Shown: positions 39,397 to 43,832 of the stretch, piece after piece | Position numbering within the stretch: the first letter of the stretch is position 1 | Layout of the letters: the number at the start of each line of letters is the position of its first letter | Notes under the pieces: generated by a model | Database searches by the model: none | The model's input: the letters and a program-made list of their open reading frames with translations, nothing else | What the model was told of the DNA's origin: nothing | Program-made: the position numbers and the translations under genes | NCBI RefSeq assembly: GCF_030651745.1 | Contig: NZ_JAUSCC010000098.1 | Location: 1 to 43,832 of the forward strand | From: Methylophaga sp. | GTDB lineage: Bacteria > Pseudomonadota > Gammaproteobacteria > Nitrosococcales > Methylophagaceae | DNA: 43,832 nt | Reading direction: 5' to 3'

Positions 39397-40659
39397 GTGG
39401 AACGAGGCGGTAAGGAACATTTTATAGGTTTGGAATGGCTGCGCTTTTTGCTCGGTTTGTACATCGTTATTTTTCACACGCTGCATACTTATAAACTTAA
39501 AGAAAAAGTCCCCTGGCTGATGGATATGGTTGGTGTTGGCTTTTTTGCGACCAGCAGTTTTTTTGTGTTATCCGGATTTCTGTTAGCGCATGTGTATTGC
39601 CGCAATGGCGAATTACGTGAAGCTGCGACCAGCTTTTGGGCTAAGCGATTTTCTAATTTATACCCGCTGCATATTTTTTCTCTGCTGTTAACGTTCACCG
39701 TGTTGACCATTATCAGTCATCTGGGCATTCCACCGGATGATGTGAAGGCCACAGTAAGATTTGTGGTGTATGACACCAATGTGGATTTGGGTGAAGCGGG
39801 TAGGGCGTCAATCGAACATTACATGAGTAATGGTGAGTTATTGCTTAATTCATTGTTACAGGTGTTTATGTTGCAGGCATGGAACCCTTTTTATCTGACC
39901 TTTAATGCGCCATTGTGGTCAATCTCCACCTTGTTTTTCTTTTATCTGACCTTTCCTTTTGCTGCGCCATACCTGATGCGAGTAAAACACAAAGTGCTAT
40001 GGATTACAGCACTGATGCTGATTTATCTGATACCGCCATTACTGGTGATTTGGAATGGTGATTACGGCATGCCGTTTACCGGCATGTTGCATCGAATGCC
40101 GATCATTCGTATTCCAGAATTTTTTGCCGGTATCGTCAGTTATGCTCTGTTTCGTCAGATACGAGATAGTGGACGGGATCCTAAGCTGGTTGTCCGGATA
40201 TTGATGAGTCTGTTTGTTTTAATGTGTTTTCTTGGCGCGATATGGCTGCTGAAAGGTGAACGTTACTGGTATTTTCTGTTGCACAACGGCTTATTGCTGC
40301 CTGCTCAATTAATGTTGATTTACCTGTGCGCTTTAGTCGGAACGCCTCGCAGTGAATGGTTTAATAACTGGTCGCGTCGACTTGGCGCAGCATCTTTGCC
40401 ATTGTTTGTATTGCATGTTCCCGCCTTTGTTTTATTTTCCCGTTCGGAAAAAATACTTAATGTGATGTCATTCGAGTGTTTGCAGAACTGGAACAGTTGT
40501 GCGGTGCAGGCCGGTGAGCAAACCTTATCAATTTGGTTTTATCCATTATTTCTATTACTGACCGTTATCTTGTGTATCTGGTCAATGGAGCACGCGGTGG
40601 TGCCTACTCGTAAATGGATATTAAAACGTCTGCCATTTAAGGCGACGAAAGCAGCTTGA
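39397..40659 (+). CDS. Acyltransferase family membrane protein (OpgC-like candidate)
   Basis: 420 residues with about ten membrane segments. [20 protein letters not shown] is the acyltransferase-3 start, with the His needed for catalysis in [25 protein letters not shown] and [16 protein letters not shown] are also typical. The family O-acylates extracellular glycans. Because opgG follows by 73 bases on the same strand, succinylation of periplasmic glucans (as by OpgC) is plausible but unproven. The start is GTG 39397 with AAGGA eight bases upstream. Confidence 0.85.
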   Translation: MERGGKEHFIGLEWLRFLLGLYIVIFHTLHTYKLKEKVPWLMDMVGVGFFATSSFFVLSGFLLAHVYCRNGELREAATSFWAKRFSNLYPLHIFSLLLTFTVLTIISHLGIPPDDVKATVRFVVYDTNVDLGEAGRASIEHYMSNGELLLNSLLQVFMLQAWNPFYLTFNAPLWSISTLFFFYLTFPFAAPYLMRVKHKVLWITALMLIYLIPPLLVIWNGDYGMPFTGMLHRMPIIRIPEFFAGIVSYALFRQIRDSGRDPKLVVRILMSLFVLMCFLGAIWLLKGERYWYFLLHNGLLLPAQLMLIYLCALVGTPRSEWFNNWSRRLGAASLPLFVLHVPAFVLFSRSEKILNVMSFECLQNWNSCAVQAGEQTLSIWFYPLFLLLTVILCIWSMEHAVVPTRKWILKRLPFKATKAA

Positions 40660-40732
40660 TGGCTTTAACGCCAAAGTTGGCGTAAATCAATTTTCAAACA
40701 CTAAAAATCCCAGTTTGATTCGAGGAAATAAC

Positions 40733-42322
40733 ATGTCTTATTCATTCTTTAATCGCCCTTCGCGATCAATGAACTTGTTCTCCCATGTTGTGGCTATGTG
40801 CTTGTTGATGCTGTCAGTTAATAGCCATGCCTTCTCGCTGGAAGATGTGGCTGAGAAAGCCCAGGCATTGGTCAAACAGGAATACGTCAAACCGCAAAGC
40901 AATCTACCGGTTGAGTTTAGCCAGATGCAGTTTGCTGATTACATGAAGATCCAACCCATCGCTGAGAAATTCCATTGGAATGATCAGCAAACGCCATTCC
41001 GTTTAGCGTTTTATCATCAAGGCATGCACTTCAAAGTGCCGGTAAAAATTAATGAAATCCTGCCCAATGGCATCACGGAAATTACCTATGATCCGGAGGA
41101 TTTCACCTTCGGCGATTTGACCTTTGATAAAGCCACCACCGCTCAGCTTGGTTATGCCGGTTTTCGCGTTTTGTATCCGATCAACAAAGCCGATAAATAT
41201 GACGAAATTATGAGTGTGTTAGGCGCGAGTTATTTCCGGGTGATTGGTAAAGATCAGGTGTATGGCTTGTCCGGGCGCGGCATGAATATCGACACAGCCG
41301 TGTCAGATGATATTGCTGAGGAGTTTCCGGAATTTCGCGAGTTCTGGATTCAACGCCCCAAATCTGGCGAAGACAATCTGGTGATTTATGCGTTATTGGA
41401 TTCGCCCAGTGCAACTGGTGCCTATCGCTTTGATTTACAACCGGGCACCGCGACGGTACTGGATGTAGAAGCCAAAGTGTATTTACGTAAGCAGGTTCAT
41501 GAGCTTGGGCTGGCGACCTTAACCAGTATGTTTTTATATGATGGCCGTCAACCGCCTAGTCAGCATAATTTCCGTCCCCAGATTCATGATTCGAATGGTT
41601 TATCGATTCATGCCGGCAATGGCGAGTGGATTTGGCGTCCATTAAACAATCCTGATGGCGTATCGGTCAGCACCTGGCAGATTGAAAATCCGAAAGGTTT
41701 TGGTTTATTGCAACGTGGCCGTGAATTTTCACGGTTTCAGGATCTGGATGATTTGTATCATTTACGGCCAAGCGGTTGGATAGAAACCAAAAGTGACTGG
41801 GGCAAAGGTCGCATTAAACTGATTGAATATCGAACGGCAGATGAGACCAACGATAATGTTGGTGCCTTCTGGATCCCGGATAAGATCCCGGCATTTGGTC
41901 AACCTATTGAATTAGCCTATCGAATCCATTGGACCTTGGATGAACCCTCACTGGCTGATCCGAATATTGCCTGGGTTGCCCAAACCTTGCGTTCGGCAGG
42001 TGAAGACAAACAGGCTAATCTGATCCGTGACTTGGATGAAACCATATTATTGCAGGTGGATTTTGCAGGTCCGGTATTAGCCGAACGAGGTGAATATCAG
42101 ATGCCGATGACACAAATCAGTATCAGCGAACACGCCGAAGTGTTGAGTAGCCAACTGCGTTATAACTCGGCAATAAAAGGCTGGCGTTTAATTATGCGAA
42201 CCCGAATTCATGATCCGAATAAAGTGGTTGAAATGCGTGCCGCACTGGTTGACGAAAATCAACAGCCATTATCCGAGACCTGGAGTTATCAGATCCCGGT
42301 GGGCTTTGCGGTAACCCGCTGA
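40733..42322 (+). CDS. opgG: Glucan biosynthesis protein G (OpgG/MdoG)
   Basis: 529 residues from ATG 40733 with GAGGAAATA upstream; a signal peptide ends SHA before FSLEDV. The N-terminal beta-sandwich ([27 protein letters not shown]) and [15 protein letters not shown] [44 protein letters not shown] and FWIPDK are strong OpgG/OpgD landmarks. It branches periplasmic glucans. No opgH follows; miaB is next. OpgD is an alternative name, but no twin-arginine signal is present. Confidence 0.93.
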   Translation: MSYSFFNRPSRSMNLFSHVVAMCLLMLSVNSHAFSLEDVAEKAQALVKQEYVKPQSNLPVEFSQMQFADYMKIQPIAEKFHWNDQQTPFRLAFYHQGMHFKVPVKINEILPNGITEITYDPEDFTFGDLTFDKATTAQLGYAGFRVLYPINKADKYDEIMSVLGASYFRVIGKDQVYGLSGRGMNIDTAVSDDIAEEFPEFREFWIQRPKSGEDNLVIYALLDSPSATGAYRFDLQPGTATVLDVEAKVYLRKQVHELGLATLTSMFLYDGRQPPSQHNFRPQIHDSNGLSIHAGNGEWIWRPLNNPDGVSVSTWQIENPKGFGLLQRGREFSRFQDLDDLYHLRPSGWIETKSDWGKGRIKLIEYRTADETNDNVGAFWIPDKIPAFGQPIELAYRIHWTLDEPSLADPNIAWVAQTLRSAGEDKQANLIRDLDETILLQVDFAGPVLAERGEYQMPMTQISISEHAEVLSSQLRYNSAIKGWRLIMRTRIHDPNKVVEMRAALVDENQQPLSETWSYQIPVGFAVTR

Positions 42323-42476
42323 AATGGCTGAACAAGGTTCGACTTTATACAGACCAGTGATTTGTTTTATCGGCGACTTGCGATTGGGTAATTTTGCGCT
42401 AACAAAAACAATCACTTGTCTGTACTCTGCGGCGTAAAAAGCGTATGCTGTGCGCCCTTTATCGATAACTGATTTT

Positions 42477-43817
42477 ATGGCCGGAAAACTTTTTATTAGA
42501 ACCTTTGGTTGCCAGATGAACGAGTACGACTCGAACAAAATGGCCGAGGTGCTTGCTGCGTCGCATCAACTGGAAACCACCGATATCGCTGAAGAAGCGG
42601 ACGTGTTGTTGCTCAATACCTGCTCGATCCGTGAAAAAGCGCAGGAAAAGGTTTTTCATCAATTAGGTCGCTGGAAACGCTGGAAAGATAAAAAACCGCA
42701 TCTGGTGATTGGTGTTGGCGGCTGTGTAGCCAGTCAGGAAGGTGAGGCGATCCGTAAACGCGCGCCTTATGTGGATCTGATCTTTGGACCACAAACTCTG
42801 CATCGACTGCCAACCATGCTGGATGACGTCCGAAAAAATAACAAACCGGAAATTGATATCTCGTTTCCGGAAATCGAAAAGTTCGACAATCTGCCCGCGC
42901 CAAAAGCCGATGGTCCGACCGCATTTGTATCCATCATGGAAGGCTGCAGCAAATACTGCACATTCTGTGTTGTGCCATATACCCGTGGTGAAGAAGTCAG
43001 TCGTCCGGTAGGGGCTGTATTGCGTGAGATACGACAACTGGCGGCGCAAGGCGTACGTGAAGTCAATCTGCTCGGCCAAAACGTTAATTCCTATCGCGGT
43101 ATTATCGAAGGTGATGAAACCGCCGATTTAGCCTTGTTGATTCATTATGTCGCAGCGATTGATGGCATTGAACGAATCCGTTTTACCACCTCACATCCAG
43201 TGGAGTTTTCTGATTCATTGATTGAAGCCTTTGCTGAGATCCCTGAATTGGTCAATCATCTGCATTTACCTGTGCAATCAGGTTCAGATCGGATCCTGGC
43301 GATGATGAAACGTGGTCATAGCGTGGCGCAGTACATCGAGAAAATCGAACGGGTGAAAAAAATCCGTCCGAACCTCAGTCTGTCGAGTGACTTTATTGTC
43401 GGTTTTCCCAACGAAACCGAAGATGACTTTAATGCAACGATGGCCTTGATCAATCAAATCGGCTTTGATCATTCTTTCAGCTTTATTTATAGCGCGCGTC
43501 CAGGTACACCGGCGGCGATGTTTAATGATTCAGTGTCTGATGAAGAGAAAAAACAGCGCCTGCAAATCATGCAGGATCGTCTGCGCGAACTGGAAGATGC
43601 GGTTAGTGATTCTATGATTGGTACCGTGCAACGGGTGTTGGTTGAGCGGGCTGCACATCGTGATGCCGCTGAAATTGCCGGCAGAACTGAAAATAATCGG
43701 GTGGTGAATTTCCCCGGTGATATGGCGCTGGTGGGCAAGTATGTCGATGTGCGAATTACTGAGGCACACACCAATTCCTTGCGAGGAGAACTTCTTGCTG
43801 ATAGCGTTATCCTCTAA
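42477..43817 (+). CDS. miaB: tRNA-2-methylthio-N6-dimethylallyladenosine synthase MiaB
   Basis: 446 residues from ATG 42477 ([18 protein letters not shown]); nine codons upstream are open but not family-like. The three N-terminal domain Cys are C12, C49 ([10 protein letters not shown]) and C83 ([11 protein letters not shown]); the radical-SAM triad is C157, C161 and C164 ([16 protein letters not shown]). [34 protein letters not shown] and [15 protein letters not shown] follow, then a TRAM domain. Adds the methylthio group to i6A37 of tRNAs. Full length, ordinary for the family. Confidence 0.97.
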   Translation: MAGKLFIRTFGCQMNEYDSNKMAEVLAASHQLETTDIAEEADVLLLNTCSIREKAQEKVFHQLGRWKRWKDKKPHLVIGVGGCVASQEGEAIRKRAPYVDLIFGPQTLHRLPTMLDDVRKNNKPEIDISFPEIEKFDNLPAPKADGPTAFVSIMEGCSKYCTFCVVPYTRGEEVSRPVGAVLREIRQLAAQGVREVNLLGQNVNSYRGIIEGDETADLALLIHYVAAIDGIERIRFTTSHPVEFSDSLIEAFAEIPELVNHLHLPVQSGSDRILAMMKRGHSVAQYIEKIERVKKIRPNLSLSSDFIVGFPNETEDDFNATMALINQIGFDHSFSFIYSARPGTPAAMFNDSVSDEEKKQRLQIMQDRLRELEDAVSDSMIGTVQRVLVERAAHRDAAEIAGRTENNRVVNFPGDMALVGKYVDVRITEAHTNSLRGELLADSVIL

Positions 43818-43832
43818 CTCCTTTTTGGAATC

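Overview
This window looks like a chromosome segment of a moderately AT-rich gammaproteobacterium. The pst-phoU-ppx, thyA, radC, mdh, ycaO, opgG and miaB genes are of gammaproteobacterial type. A tryptophan-tryptophylquinone (TTQ) amine dehydrogenase operon and a cytochrome c resembling those serving PQQ alcohol dehydrogenases point to a methylotroph-like marine lineage. A Methylophaga relative is my best guess, but this is inference and no rRNA or tRNA gene is present to test it.

Region by region. 1-3.9 kb: end of pstA, then pstB, phoU, ppx and a small secreted protein (phosphate uptake and polyphosphate). 3.9-8.6 kb: cytochrome c, DsbD_2/TauE-like membrane protein, an enhancer-binding-type regulator without its sigma54 contact loop, thyA translationally coupled to a hemerythrin-like protein that lacks iron ligands, and a cytochrome b561. 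8.6-11.9 kb: PepSY reductase-like protein and TonB receptor (metal or siderophore uptake). 11.9-12.6 kb: radC.

12.6-20.0 kb is an accessory island of small orphan genes. It holds a ParD/RelE-like toxin-antitoxin pair, three integron attC-like sites with no integrase in the window, DUF1493, SH3-like, ADP-ribosyltransferase-like and HEPN-like genes, a truncated second toxin copy, a RibD/DHFR-like gene, a SnoaL-like gene split by a 264-bp structured MITE, a GFA-family protein, a MerR regulator divergent from a DUF2938 gene across a SoxR-box-like operator, and a DUF6434 gene.

20.0-23.6 kb: mdh, a siderophore receptor on the opposite strand, and a decayed remnant of an mdh 3' end beyond it. 23.6-27.4 kb: a TTQ amine dehydrogenase operon on the minus strand (large subunit, E, D, small subunit, two monohaem cytochromes c). 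It is closest to aromatic amine dehydrogenase by motif and has an apparent paired loss of one conserved disulfide and a candidate sigma54 promoter. 27.7-31.0 kb: NIPSNAP, LysE, phospholipase D-like and small DUF proteins. 31.0-34.1 kb: modE-modA-modB-modC with a convincing ModE operator. 34.2-36.6 kb: lipoprotein, ferric-reductase-like flavocytochrome, a 30-residue membrane peptide and DUF1840. 36.6-43.8 kb: ycaO, DUF3185, a secreted protein, an acyltransferase beside opgG (no opgH adjacent), and miaB.

The strongest unusual signals are the paired cysteine loss in the TTQ subunit, the MITE whose precise removal restores a reading frame, the integrase-less attC cluster, and the mdh tail remnant.
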